Below are positions 19,242 through 26,546 of a DNA stretch of 64,000 nt, piece after piece. The translations under genes were made by a program, and so were the position numbers. The notes under the pieces are model-generated. The model ran no database searches. It was not told where the DNA came from and saw only the letters and a list, made by a program, of their open reading frames with translations. The DNA is taken from positions 186,001 to 250,000 of the forward strand of contig NZ_JAJFAW010000001.1 of NCBI RefSeq assembly GCF_020711255.1, read 5' to 3'. The first letter of the stretch is position 1. Each line of letters opens with the position of its first letter. The stretch comes from Hymenobacter plasmatis (lineage in GTDB: Bacteria; Bacteroidota; Bacteroidia; Cytophagales; Hymenobacteraceae).

Positions 19242-19937
19242 ATGTCTTCTGAAGTAGTGCCTTCTGTACGTGGCGTTTGGCCCAAGCTGCGCCAGTGGCT
19301 GGGGGTGGTGGCGGCGCTGTGGCTGCTGGCCGGCACCGCCCAGGCGCAAACCCAGCAAATACGGGTGAGCGGCAGCGTGACTGCGGCCGACACGCGCCAG
19401 GCCGTGCCAGGCACTACCGTGCAGGTACAGCGCACGCGCCGCGGCGTGGTAACCAACGCCACCGGCGATTTTGCCGTGGATGCGTTACCCACCGACACCA
19501 TCTTGTTTCGGGCCCTGGGCTACAAAGCTCAGCGGCTGCCGCTGGGCGGCACCGGCCTCTCGCAGCTGGTGGTGCGCATTCAGCTGGTGCGCGACAGCGT
19601 GCGCCTCGGCGAAGTGCAAGTGACCGGCGACCGGCCCGACCGTGCCATTATCAACCGGGCGCTGCGCAACATGAAGCGCCCCACGCCGCCCGTGGCGAGC
19701 GGCGCCAAGCGCCCCCCCAAGCCCAAGCCCCTGTTCGCTGTCGACTCCACCGCGCCCAAAGCGCCGGTACCCACCATTGCCAGCCCCGTCAGCCTGATTT
19801 ACGAGCAGTTTTCACGCGAAGGCAAGCAGCGCCGCAAGATGGAGGAGATTGAAGCCGCGCAAAGGGCCGAAAAAGCCCGCAAGGCCCGAGCCGACTACAA
19901 CAAGGCGTTTCGGGACAACCGCGGCTACGAGCCGTAG
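19242..19937 (+). CDS. Secreted protein with carboxypeptidase-like regulatory domain
   Basis: 231 residues from MSSEVVPSVRG (a longer frame from 19182 would start inside the terminator). A hydrophobic segment WLGVVAALWLLAGTAQAQ acts as signal peptide. Residues 40-125 form a carboxypeptidase D regulatory-like fold (VSGSVTAADTRQAVPGTTV ... TNATGDFAVDALPTDTILFR). The remaining part is proline/lysine-rich and ends with a charged helix (REGKQRRKMEEIEAAQRAEK). The same N-terminal module is used by TonB receptors; here it stands without a barrel. Function unknown. Confidence 0.75.
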   Translation: MSSEVVPSVRGVWPKLRQWLGVVAALWLLAGTAQAQTQQIRVSGSVTAADTRQAVPGTTVQVQRTRRGVVTNATGDFAVDALPTDTILFRALGYKAQRLPLGGTGLSQLVVRIQLVRDSVRLGEVQVTGDRPDRAIINRALRNMKRPTPPVASGAKRPPKPKPLFAVDSTAPKAPVPTIASPVSLIYEQFSREGKQRRKMEEIEAAQRAEKARKARADYNKAFRDNRGYEP

Positions 19938-19959
19938 GGCGAAGCTTGGTCCGGCGGCA

Positions 19960-20229
19960 CCTCACCCCCGGCCCCTCTCCATAAGAGAGGGGAGCCTGCT
20001 TGTCATTGCGAATGGAGCGCAGCGGAATGCGGCAATCCGTCCTCTCCCTGCGACTAGCCCTGAGATGTGGTAAAGCCCTTTGATAGAAAAAGCCGCGACT
20101 CTGCAGTAGAGTCGGGGCTTTTCACATTAATGGGCTAGTCGCTGAGACCAGGACGGATTGCTTCGCTCCGCTCGCAATGACAATTACCGTCTGGCTCCCC
20201 TCTCTTAGGGAGAGGGGCCGGGGGTGAGG
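19960..20229. repeat. 270-bp long inverted repeat with central hairpin (CCTCACCCC-end family)
   Basis: Outer arms 19960-19996 and 20193-20229 are 37 bp each and complement each other at 36 of 37 positions. Inside them are a second inverted pair (TGTCATTGCGAAT... near 20001 and its near complement ending at about 20183) and a third (GCGACTAGCCC and its complement). At the centre is the hairpin listed separately. The element looks like a MITE or composite of small palindromic elements placed between two genes; no transposase is coded. Confidence 0.8.
20087..20122 (+). terminator. Hairpin in the centre of the inverted repeat
   Basis: AAAAGCC(G)CGACTCT ... AGAGTCG(G)GGCTTTT forms a stem of about 14 bp with T/A flanks on both sides, so it may stop transcription in either direction. 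It sits at the axis of the 270-bp inverted repeat. Confidence 0.6.
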
Positions 20230-20314
20230 TTCCACCGGCTTGGGCTTTCCCCACCGCCGAGCTCCCAGCCTGATAAACTGAACCCACTTCCAACGCTTCG
20301 CGTAAGCCCACAGT

Positions 20315-21316
20315 ATGAAAATTGGGTATCCCTGCGTGAACGAGGCGATGGATTGCAGCGCCGCCAATACCTTTCGGCTGGCCTCGTACTCGGAGGAGCG
20401 GCTCGTTGCGGCCGTGACGGCTAACCTCGTTTGTCTGCGCCGGATGCTGGAATGGAACGTGGCCCAGGGCCTGCTCTTTTTCCGGATGGGATCGGGTATT
20501 GTGCCGTTTGGCTCGCACGAAATCAACACCTTTCCCTGGCAGACCCACTTTGCCGCCGAGTTCCGGGAAATCGGCGATTACATCAAAGCCAACAACCTGC
20601 GGGTGAGCTTTCACCCCGACCAGTTTGTGGTGCTCAATTCGCCCAGCCCCGACATTGTGCAGCGCAGCATCCAGGAGTTGGTGTACCAGGGCTCGATGCT
20701 GGACTTGATGGGACTGGACGGCACCGCCAAGCTCCAGATTCATGTGGGCGGGCTGTACGGCGAGCGGGAGCTGGCCATCAGCCGGTTTGCGGCCGTGCAT
20801 TCCACCCTGCCCGGGGCCGTGAAAGCGCGCGTGGTAGTAGAAAACGACGACCGGCTGTTTCCGCTGCGCGACTGCCTGCACCTGCACGAGCTGACTGGCG
20901 TGCCCATCCTATTCGACAACTTCCACCACGAGTGCCTTAACCATGGCGAGCCCATGGACGAGGCCCTGCGGCTGGCCGCTGCCACCTGGCACCCCACCCG
21001 CGACGGCGTGCCCATGATGGACTACAGCTCGCAGGCGCTGGGCGAACGCAAAGGCAAGCACACCGACGACCTGGTCGACGAGTTGTTTCGCGAATTCCTC
21101 ACCAACCTGCACGGGCTCGACATGGACCTGATGCTGGAAATTAAAAACAAGGAAGCCAGCGCCCTGCGCGCCGTGGCCATTCTGCGCGAGCTGGGGCTGA
21201 GTGCTCCGGCGCCCAACGTGCCCAGCCCGCCGCTCACCCTGCCGCCCGACCCCAACGCCCCGCCCAAAGCTAAGCGCGCCAAAAAAGAGGCCGCCCCCGG
21301 CGCAGCGGGTTCATAA
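20315..21316 (+). CDS. uvsE: UV damage endonuclease UvsE/UvdE
   Basis: 333 residues, starting MKIGYPCVNEAM. UvsE nicks DNA 5' to UV photoproducts using a metal cluster in a TIM barrel. Family signatures: RMGSGIVPFGSHEI, SFHPDQFVVLNSP, LQIHVGG (with nearby YGERELA), VVVENDDRLF, ILFDNFHHECLNHGE and MDLMLEIKNKEASALRA, which supply the His/Glu/Asp metal ligands. The last 35 residues are a proline/lysine/alanine-rich tail beyond the enzyme core. Single gene beside an inverted repeat. Confidence 0.95.
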   Translation: MKIGYPCVNEAMDCSAANTFRLASYSEERLVAAVTANLVCLRRMLEWNVAQGLLFFRMGSGIVPFGSHEINTFPWQTHFAAEFREIGDYIKANNLRVSFHPDQFVVLNSPSPDIVQRSIQELVYQGSMLDLMGLDGTAKLQIHVGGLYGERELAISRFAAVHSTLPGAVKARVVVENDDRLFPLRDCLHLHELTGVPILFDNFHHECLNHGEPMDEALRLAAATWHPTRDGVPMMDYSSQALGERKGKHTDDLVDELFREFLTNLHGLDMDLMLEIKNKEASALRAVAILRELGLSAPAPNVPSPPLTLPPDPNAPPKAKRAKKEAAPGAAGS

Positions 21317-21390
21317 GTCCTTTTCGTTCCGTTTGCTGGATTGAGCCAGCGCACCTCCCTTTCCAATTTCACCTTTTTCCACCTTAGCGA

Positions 21391-21747
21391 ATGTCTCTCG
21401 ACCACCTTAACGCTACTGTTAGCGCCCTCCGCAATGGCCTGACCAGCCTGCCCTTGGGCTCGGCCATGGACAACACCGAAACCTGGCAGCAGATGTTTCT
21501 GCAAAGCGGCGAGCCAGGCCTGCAGGACATTGCCCGCGAAATCGGCAACCTGCAGTCTTTGCTCACCAGCGGGGCCCTGAGTGCCAGGGCCATCGGCAAC
21601 TGCCTCACCATGCTCGGAGACCAGACCAGCGAGGTAAGCGCAAATGTTGATGCGGAGCTGAAAAAGCCGCTGACCGAACTGGCGGATTTGCTGCGTCGGC
21701 ACGGCTCAGACCTGCTGGCCCATGCCGAAAAAAGCAAGAAAAAGTAG
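21391..21747 (+). CDS. Small helical protein, unknown
   Basis: 118 residues, no signal peptide or membrane segment, so likely cytoplasmic. It looks mostly helical (LDHLNATVSALRNGLTSLP; IAREIGNLQSLLTSG; LTMLGDQTSEVSANVDAEL) and ends in a lysine-rich tail (AEKSKKK). I do not recognise the family. It follows uvsE by 75 bases on the same strand and is followed by a perfect hairpin terminator. Codon use is like its neighbours, which supports it being real. Confidence 0.7.
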   Translation: MSLDHLNATVSALRNGLTSLPLGSAMDNTETWQQMFLQSGEPGLQDIAREIGNLQSLLTSGALSARAIGNCLTMLGDQTSEVSANVDAELKKPLTELADLLRRHGSDLLAHAEKSKKK

Positions 21748-21782
21748 CCCGTAACGCCAACACGCGTACTAGCCCACAAGGC

Positions 21783-21818
21783 AAAAGCCCAGCCCAATTA
21801 ATTGGGCTGGGCTTTTTT
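21783..21818. terminator. Bidirectional terminator (perfect palindrome)
   Basis: AAAAGCCCAGCCCAATT directly followed by its exact complement, then two more T. It lies between the convergent genes ending at 21747 and 21840 and can serve both. Confidence 0.9.
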
Positions 21819-21839
21819 GGGTAGTAAAAGGGCTGCGAT

Positions 21840-22220
21840 TTAGCGTGGGATTACGTTGCTGCTGGAACTCCGGCGCGAGCGGCGCGGCACGACGTCCGTC
21901 GATTGCCGGGTGCGGCTGTCCTTAATCACGGGCTGTTCCCGCACGTCGGGCACGGCCGTGGGCGACTCTTCGGGAGTGCCCGCCGTCGAGAAGCCGCGCT
22001 CGGGCAGCAGGCGGCTGGGCTGGGCGTCGGTGCTGGTGGGGGTGCGCTGCATATCGGGCGGCCCCTGAATGGTGCTCTGGTTGAGGGCCGGGTTGACGGG
22101 GGGGACGGTGGTTTGGCCTTGTCTGCCTCCGCGCACCGGCGCCGACGGGTCGAAGGGAACGGTCTGGGCTTGTGCTGTGGCTGCCAGGAGCAGGCCGGCC
22201 AGCAAAAAGTGCGGTTTCAT
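21840..22220 (-). CDS. Secreted low-complexity protein
   Basis: 126 residues from MKPHFLLAGLLLAATAQAQT, a signal peptide. The mature part is rich in Pro, Arg, Ser and Thr (PFDPSAPVRGG, TIQGPPDMQRTPTSTDAQ) and ends RRSRRSSSSNVIPR. No domain is visible and I do not recognise the family; it is probably disordered. It lies downstream of the Gly/Thr-repeat gene on the same strand but is separated from it by a terminator hairpin. Confidence 0.6.
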   Translation of the reverse strand: MKPHFLLAGLLLAATAQAQTVPFDPSAPVRGGRQGQTTVPPVNPALNQSTIQGPPDMQRTPTSTDAQPSRLLPERGFSTAGTPEESPTAVPDVREQPVIKDSRTRQSTDVVPRRSRRSSSSNVIPR

Positions 22221-22246
22221 GGGCTTGGGAGTAAATACAAAAGCCA

Positions 22247-22278
22247 AAACCGGCTGCTTCCGTGGAAACAGCCGGTTT
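22247..22278 (-). terminator. Terminator of the Gly/Thr-repeat gene
   Basis: On the reverse strand AAACCGGCTG, then GGAA/TTCC inner pairing, then CAGCCGGTTT followed by TGGCTTTT. It lies between the genes at 22308-22754 and 21840-22220, so they are probably separate transcripts. Confidence 0.7.
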
Positions 22279-22307
22279 GAAACCTTACGGTATTGGTCTT
22301 CAAAAGT

Positions 22308-22754
22308 TTATTTCTTGGGCCGGGCCTTCATCTTGGCCTTTTTGGGTGTGGCCTTGGCTTTGGCCTTCATCGGCCGCTCGCTCATCGACGTGGTGCTGCC
22401 GCTCATTTCGCCGCTGGTGGTGCCACTCGTCGTGCCGCTGGTGGTAGTGCCCGATGTCGTGCCCATGTCGCCGGTGGTAGTGGTACCCGATGTAGTACCG
22501 CTGGTGGTACCCGAGGTGGTGCCCATCGTGGTGCTACCGGTGGTAGTGCCAGACGTGGTTCCCATTGTAGTGCCACTCGTGGTCCCGCTCGTGGTAGTGC
22601 CAGAGGTGCTGCCCATGCCACTAGTGGTAGTGCCCGTAGTAGTGCCGCTGGTGGTGGTACCCGAGGTGGTTCCGCTAGTGGTGGTTTGGGCGAAGGCCGC
22701 GCTGCTTACGCCACTGGCAACCAAGGATGCGAGCAAAATTCTGGAGAGTTTCAT
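22308..22754 (-). CDS. Secreted Gly/Ser/Thr-repeat protein with lysine-rich tail
   Basis: 148 residues. Signal peptide MKLSRILLASLVASGVSSAA, cut near FAQ. Residues 24-120 are built of short units such as TTTSGTTSGTT and TTMGTTSGTT. The tail after MSGSTTSMSERPMK is basic (KAKAKATPKKAKMKARPKK). No folded domain is visible. The DNA repeats are in-frame and translate to a uniform composition, so it is a real, fast-changing gene and not a tandem-repeat locus. It is divergent from the first ECF sigma gene. Function unknown; a cell-surface or structural role is possible. Confidence 0.7.
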   Translation of the reverse strand: MKLSRILLASLVASGVSSAAFAQTTTSGTTSGTTTSGTTTGTTTSGMGSTSGTTTSGTTSGTTMGTTSGTTTGSTTMGTTSGTTSGTTSGTTTTGDMGTTSGTTTSGTTSGTTSGEMSGSTTSMSERPMKAKAKATPKKAKMKARPKK

Positions 22755-23055
22755 AGTTCGCGAGTTAGAGGTGAGGGTGCACTTAATGTATTAGATGCCA
22801 AGCGAGTCTGGTTTTGGCGTGGGTTCTTTACGGCAGCTTCTCCGGGTTTGGTTACAGAAGTTAAGAATAATTATTGAGATAATTCGATTAAGCTCAGCAC
22901 TTTGGCGGGGCGAAAGTCGCTCAGGCTCTGAGCGAAGCCGGCTGGTATGCGGGGCTGAATAAGCCGGTATCAAAAAAATATGTGAATTTTCTGTAACCTT
23001 CCCGATTGGGCCCGGTGTCCACAAGCAAATACCCTCACTACTTCAGCGCATCAGG
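22755..23055. other. Divergent regulatory region before the first ECF cassette
   Basis: 301 bases, clearly more AT-rich around 22850-22990 than the flanking genes. No gene is seen. It contains the ECF-type promoter candidate listed next, and presumably the promoter of the Gly/Thr-repeat gene on the other strand. Confidence 0.5.
22992..23016 (+). promoter_or_regulatory. ECF-type promoter candidate, cassette 1
   Basis: TGTAAC, 12 bases, GCCCGGT, then GTCC. The same arrangement and spacing stands before the second ECF sigma gene (26491-26515) although the sequences between the two boxes differ, which suggests a shared -35/-10 pair recognised by one or both sigma factors. The predicted start codon lies 64 bases after the first box. 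Confidence 0.55.
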
Positions 23056-23607
23056 TTGGACTCGCTATCGGATAATGCATTGATGCTGCGGGTGAAAGGC
23101 GGCGACCTGGACCGGATGGGCCTGCTCTTTGAGCGCTACCACCGCCAGCTGTTCGGCTTTCTCTACCACATGCTGGGCCGGGCCGATGCCAGCGAAGACC
23201 TGGTGCAGAACGTGTTCTACCGCATGCTCAAATACCGCCACACCTTCACCGGCGACGGCGAGTTTCGCACCTGGATGTATCACCTGGCCCGCAACGTGCT
23301 GGCCGACTTCATCAAGAAAAACCGCCACGACGCCCACCACACCGACGTGGACAGCATGGCCGAGCACCTGGCCGGCGGCAGCCCCGCCGATGCCGGCCTC
23401 GAGCACGCCCAGGACGTGGCCCTGCTGCACCAAGCGCTGGGCCGGCTGCGCCCCGAAGACCGCGAAATCCTGGTCTTGAGCCGGTTTCAGGAAATGAAGT
23501 ACGGCGAAATCGCCCGGGTGCTGAACACCACCGAAGGCGCCGTGAAGGTGCGCGTGCACCGCGCCATGAACGAATTGAAGGCGAGTTACCTGCGCATCGA
23601 AAATTAA
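23056..23607 (+). CDS. ECF RNA polymerase sigma factor, cassette 1
   Basis: 183 residues from a TTG start (MDSLSDNALMLRVKGGD); no ATG lies upstream in frame before the promoter motif, and the next ATG is at 23080. Sigma region 2 (about 24-91: LLFERYHRQLFGFLYHML, ASEDLVQNVFYRML, FRTWMYHLARN) and region 4 (about 128-178: LRPEDREILVLSRFQEMKY, EGAVKVRVHRAMNELK) are complete. It directs RNA polymerase to stress-type promoters. The anti-sigma gene starts 11 bases on, so they form an operon. The second sigma factor at 26547 is its paralogue. Confidence 0.93.
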   Translation: MDSLSDNALMLRVKGGDLDRMGLLFERYHRQLFGFLYHMLGRADASEDLVQNVFYRMLKYRHTFTGDGEFRTWMYHLARNVLADFIKKNRHDAHHTDVDSMAEHLAGGSPADAGLEHAQDVALLHQALGRLRPEDREILVLSRFQEMKYGEIARVLNTTEGAVKVRVHRAMNELKASYLRIEN

Positions 23608-23618
23608 CTGCTAGAGCT

Positions 23619-24530
23619 ATGAACTGTGAACGCACCAAAGAGCAATTAGTCGATTACCTGAGCAGCCAGCTGAACCCCACCGAGCAGCAGGAGCTGGCGG
23701 CCCACCTGGCCGAATGCGCCGACTGCCGCGAGGAGCTGCAGGCCGTGCAGCGGGTGTGGCAAACCATGGGCAACGTACCGGTGCCCGAGCCCAGCCCGCA
23801 CGTGCGCGCCGATTTCTACGCCATGCTCAGCGCTTTTAAGCAGCAGGAGGAAGCCGCGTCCAGCTACTCGCTCAAGGGCTTGTGGCAGCGGTGGCTGGCC
23901 CTGGAAATTCCGGTGCCGCTGCTACGGCTGGTATACAGCGCCTGCCTGATAGGAGTGGGGCTAATAGGGGGCTACTGGCTCAACAACGAGCACAAGCCCG
24001 AGCGCGCCGAACAGCAGCAAATTGCAGCGCTGGCGGGCCAGGTAGGCGACATGCGGCAGATGATGCTGTTGGCGCTCATCGAAAACCCCTCGGCCACCGA
24101 GCGGCTACGGGCCGTGAGCTACACCAAGCAGCTCGACGATCCCAACGCCCGCGTGGTAAATGCCCTGCTCAGCACCCTCAATAACGACCCCAACGTGAAC
24201 GTGCGCCTGGCCACACTGGAAGCGCTGGCCCCCCTGGCCCAAGACCCCACGGTGCGCCTGGGCCTGGTGCACGCCCTGGCCAACCAGGATTCGCCGCTGG
24301 TGCAAACCGCCCTGGCCGACGTGATGGTGCAGCTGCAGGAGCGCCGCTCGGTAAAGCCCCTGCGTGAGCTGCTCAAGCAGGAAAACCTGGACCAGACCGT
24401 GAAAAGTAAAATCGAACAAACCATTCAAACCCTGTCCCACGGCCGGCCCGCCGCGCCCTCAACCCCCCTCAGCCATGACCAGCCTCAACATTCGCCCCAG
24501 CCTGAGCGCCCTGCTTTTGCTGCTGTCTAG
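23619..24530 (+). CDS. Membrane anti-sigma factor with zinc finger and HEAT-like repeats, cassette 1
   Basis: 303 residues. An N-terminal anti-sigma zinc finger, HLAECADC (H29, C33, C36), would hold the sigma factor in the cytoplasm. One membrane segment follows (about 101-121: LLRLVYSACLIGVGLIGGYW). The outside part (about 130-270) is alpha-helical and HEAT-like: VVNALLSTLNNDPNVNVRLA, EALAPLAQDPTVRLGLVHAL, PLVQTALADVMVQLQ. HEAT repeats usually bind proteins, so this part may sense a periplasmic partner. Its last 56 bases overlap the start of the first DUF4097 gene in another frame. The helical repeats are shared with the paralogue at 27105. Confidence 0.88.
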   Translation: MNCERTKEQLVDYLSSQLNPTEQQELAAHLAECADCREELQAVQRVWQTMGNVPVPEPSPHVRADFYAMLSAFKQQEEAASSYSLKGLWQRWLALEIPVPLLRLVYSACLIGVGLIGGYWLNNEHKPERAEQQQIAALAGQVGDMRQMMLLALIENPSATERLRAVSYTKQLDDPNARVVNALLSTLNNDPNVNVRLATLEALAPLAQDPTVRLGLVHALANQDSPLVQTALADVMVQLQERRSVKPLRELLKQENLDQTVKSKIEQTIQTLSHGRPAAPSTPLSHDQPQHSPQPERPAFAAV

Positions 24531-25359
24531 CACCGGGTGCTGGGCGCAGAGCAAAGAAGCCAAGGAGCAAATCAGCAAGGAATTTACGCTCACGGCCGAT
24601 GCCGGGCGTAGCACCCTGGCCCTCTACAACATCAGCGGCTCGGTGACGGTGCAGGGCTATGCCGGCAACAAGGTGCTGGTAGAAGCCACCAAAACCATCC
24701 GGGCCGACGACGCGGCTACCTTGGAGCAGGGCAAGAAGGAAACGCAGTTGGGCTACCTGCAGCACGGCGACAGTGTGGTGGTGTACCTGAGCGGCCCCCA
24801 AGACTCGCGCCCGCACAACCGCAGCAGCGGCGACCGCATGCGCAGCTGGAGCAGCGACGACGTGCATTACCGCTACAATTATGACTTTGTGGTGAAGGTG
24901 CCCTACCAGCTCAACCTGCACGTGTCGACGGTAAACAACGGCGCCGTGCTGGTGCAGGACGTGACCGGCCCGCTGCACGTGGGCAATGTGAACGGCTCCA
25001 TCACCCTCAAAAACGTGAAGGGCACCACCTGGGCCCACACCGTGAACGGCAACGTGGACGCCACCTACGCCGCCAACCCGCCCGGGGCCTCGTCCTACCA
25101 CACCATCAACGGCCAGATTCGGGTGCACTACCCGGCCAACCTGGGCGCCGACATGCACTTCAAGAGCATGCACGGGGAGTTCTATACCGACTTTGCCAAT
25201 ACGGAAGTCCTGCCGGTGCAAGTCACCAAAAACCAGGAGGGCCGCGGCGGCGGCACCGTCTACAAGCTCACCAAGGAAACCGCCGTACGCATCGGCAAAG
25301 GCGGGCCCGACCTGCGATTCGAAACCCTCAACGGCGACGTGACCGTCTCCAAACAATAG
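24475..25359 (+). CDS. DUF4097 beta-strand-repeat protein 1
   Basis: 294 residues with a signal peptide (SLSALLLLLSSTGCWAQ), so it works outside the cytoplasm. The mature protein is a ladder of short strands typical of DUF4097 (putative adhesin) proteins: LALYNISGSVTVQGYAGNK, LHVSTVNNGAVLVQDVTG, LHVGNVNGSITLKNV, YHTINGQIRVHYPANLGADM, FKSMHGEFYTDF and a final FETLNGDVTVSKQ. The fold is likely a single-stranded beta-helix. Its start overlaps the anti-sigma gene by 56 bases, indicating co-transcription. DUF4097 proteins have no firm function; a link to envelope stress through the anti-sigma factor is inferred from position. Confidence 0.85.
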   Translation: MTSLNIRPSLSALLLLLSSTGCWAQSKEAKEQISKEFTLTADAGRSTLALYNISGSVTVQGYAGNKVLVEATKTIRADDAATLEQGKKETQLGYLQHGDSVVVYLSGPQDSRPHNRSSGDRMRSWSSDDVHYRYNYDFVVKVPYQLNLHVSTVNNGAVLVQDVTGPLHVGNVNGSITLKNVKGTTWAHTVNGNVDATYAANPPGASSYHTINGQIRVHYPANLGADMHFKSMHGEFYTDFANTEVLPVQVTKNQEGRGGGTVYKLTKETAVRIGKGGPDLRFETLNGDVTVSKQ

Positions 25360-25377
25360 TACTTTCCCTTATCAACG

Positions 25378-26250
25378 ATGAACCATCTAGTTCAAATGGC
25401 CTTCACGCACCCCGTGCGGCGGGCGAGCCTTGCCCTTCTGCTGCTGGCCGGCGCCCTGCCGGCGCTGGCCCAAGATGCCAAGGATACCAAGGAACAACTC
25501 ACGGTAGCCCTCAGCTCGCCCGGCAAGCCTGGTACGCTGGAAGTGGGCCTGGTCAATGGCTTTATTCACGTGACCGGCTACGGCGGCAAAGACGTGGTGA
25601 TTGATGCCGCGGCCCGGCCCCGTAATTCGGGCCGGCACAGCGAGCGCAACGACGACGGCCCCGCCCCGGCCGGCATGAAGCGCCTGTCCAACGTGTCGGG
25701 CCTGAACCTGACGGCCGAGGAGAAGAACAACGTGGTTGAGATTTCGACCGAGTCGCACATGCGACCCGTAGACCTGACCATCAAGGTGCCCCAGAACTTC
25801 TCGCTCAAGCTGAGCACCGTCAACAACGGCGACATCATTGTGGAGAACGTGAACGGTGAGCTGGAAATCTCCAACGTAAATGGCCCCATTCAGCTCAACC
25901 AGGTTTCGGGTTCGGCCGTGGCCAACACCGTGAACGGCAACCTCACGGCCACCTTCAAAAGCGTGAAATCAGGGGCGCCCATGGCCTTCTCCACCCTCAA
26001 CGGCAAGGTCGACGTCACGTTCCCGAGCAATGCCAAAGCCGCCCTCAAGATGAAGTCGGACCGCGGCAATGTGTACAGCGACTTTGAGGTGGCCGTGGAC
26101 AAGAACACGCCCAAAGTGACCCGCACGTCGCAGAATGGCCTCTACCGCATCAGCACCGACGACTGGACCTACGGCAAAGTCAACGGCGGCGGCGCCGAGG
26201 TGATGCTGAAAACCATGAACGGCGACATTCTGCTGCGCAAAGCCAAATAA
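25378..26250 (+). CDS. DUF4097 beta-strand-repeat protein 2
   Basis: 290 residues; signal peptide within MAFTHPVRRASLALLLLAGA (an ATG at 25396 is an alternative start). Same ladder as the preceding gene: VEVGL-like strand GTLEVGLVNGFIHVTGYGG, LKLSTVNNGDIIVENV, LEISNVNGPIQLNQV, STLNGKVDVTFPSNAKAAL, KSDRGNVYSDF and the final KTMNGDILLRKAK. 18 bases after the first DUF4097 gene, so in the same operon. It is followed by REPIN-like repeats that separate cassette 1 from cassette 2. Confidence 0.88.
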   Translation: MNHLVQMAFTHPVRRASLALLLLAGALPALAQDAKDTKEQLTVALSSPGKPGTLEVGLVNGFIHVTGYGGKDVVIDAAARPRNSGRHSERNDDGPAPAGMKRLSNVSGLNLTAEEKNNVVEISTESHMRPVDLTIKVPQNFSLKLSTVNNGDIIVENVNGELEISNVNGPIQLNQVSGSAVANTVNGNLTATFKSVKSGAPMAFSTLNGKVDVTFPSNAKAALKMKSDRGNVYSDFEVAVDKNTPKVTRTSQNGLYRISTDDWTYGKVNGGGAEVMLKTMNGDILLRKAK

Positions 26251-26273
26251 GCCCAGTCGTTTTTGCGCATGAT

Positions 26274-26446
26274 GGAACGTCATGCCAAATGCAGCCGAAG
26301 CCTCTTTTCCGCGCCGCTTGTCATGCAGAGCGTAGCGAAGCATCCTCTCACCGCTGAACGAATCGTTCGAACGTGAGAAGATGCTTCCTACGTCAGCATG
26401 ACAGGCGGCGCGGGAAAGAGGCTTCACTGCGTTCGGCATGACGTTT
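26274..26446. repeat. Nested REPIN-like inverted repeats
   Basis: Outer arms begin GAACGTCATGCC and end GGCATGACGTTT; inner arms (about 26320-26402) carry GTCATGCAGAGCGTAGCGAA and GAAGATGCTTCCTACGTCAG. Same nested layout as at 1591-1810. It separates cassette 1 from the promoter of cassette 2. Confidence 0.8.
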
Positions 26447-26490
26447 ATTTTAGCTCAATACCGAGCTTGCGAAAAAAAGTTGAGCCACCG

Positions 26491-26515
26491 TGTAACGAAT
26501 GGCCCAAAGCCCGGT
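26491..26515 (+). promoter_or_regulatory. ECF-type promoter candidate, cassette 2
   Basis: TGTAAC, 12 bases, GCCCGGT, matching the cassette 1 motif in both boxes and spacing. An ATG at 26499 lies inside it, so transcription would begin downstream of that ATG; the sigma gene should then start later, at the GTG at 26547. Confidence 0.55.
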
Positions 26516-26546
26516 ACTCCTTTCAATCCACTCCAAATCCCCACCC

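Noticed and set aside
20315..20530. Promoter activity of the inverted repeat driving uvsE
   Set aside because: No consensus promoter boxes were found at the right edge of the repeat.
22308..22754. Possible tandem-repeat or CRISPR-like locus
   Set aside because: The repeated units are in one reading frame with signal peptide and basic tail, unit lengths vary, and there are no unique spacers of constant length.
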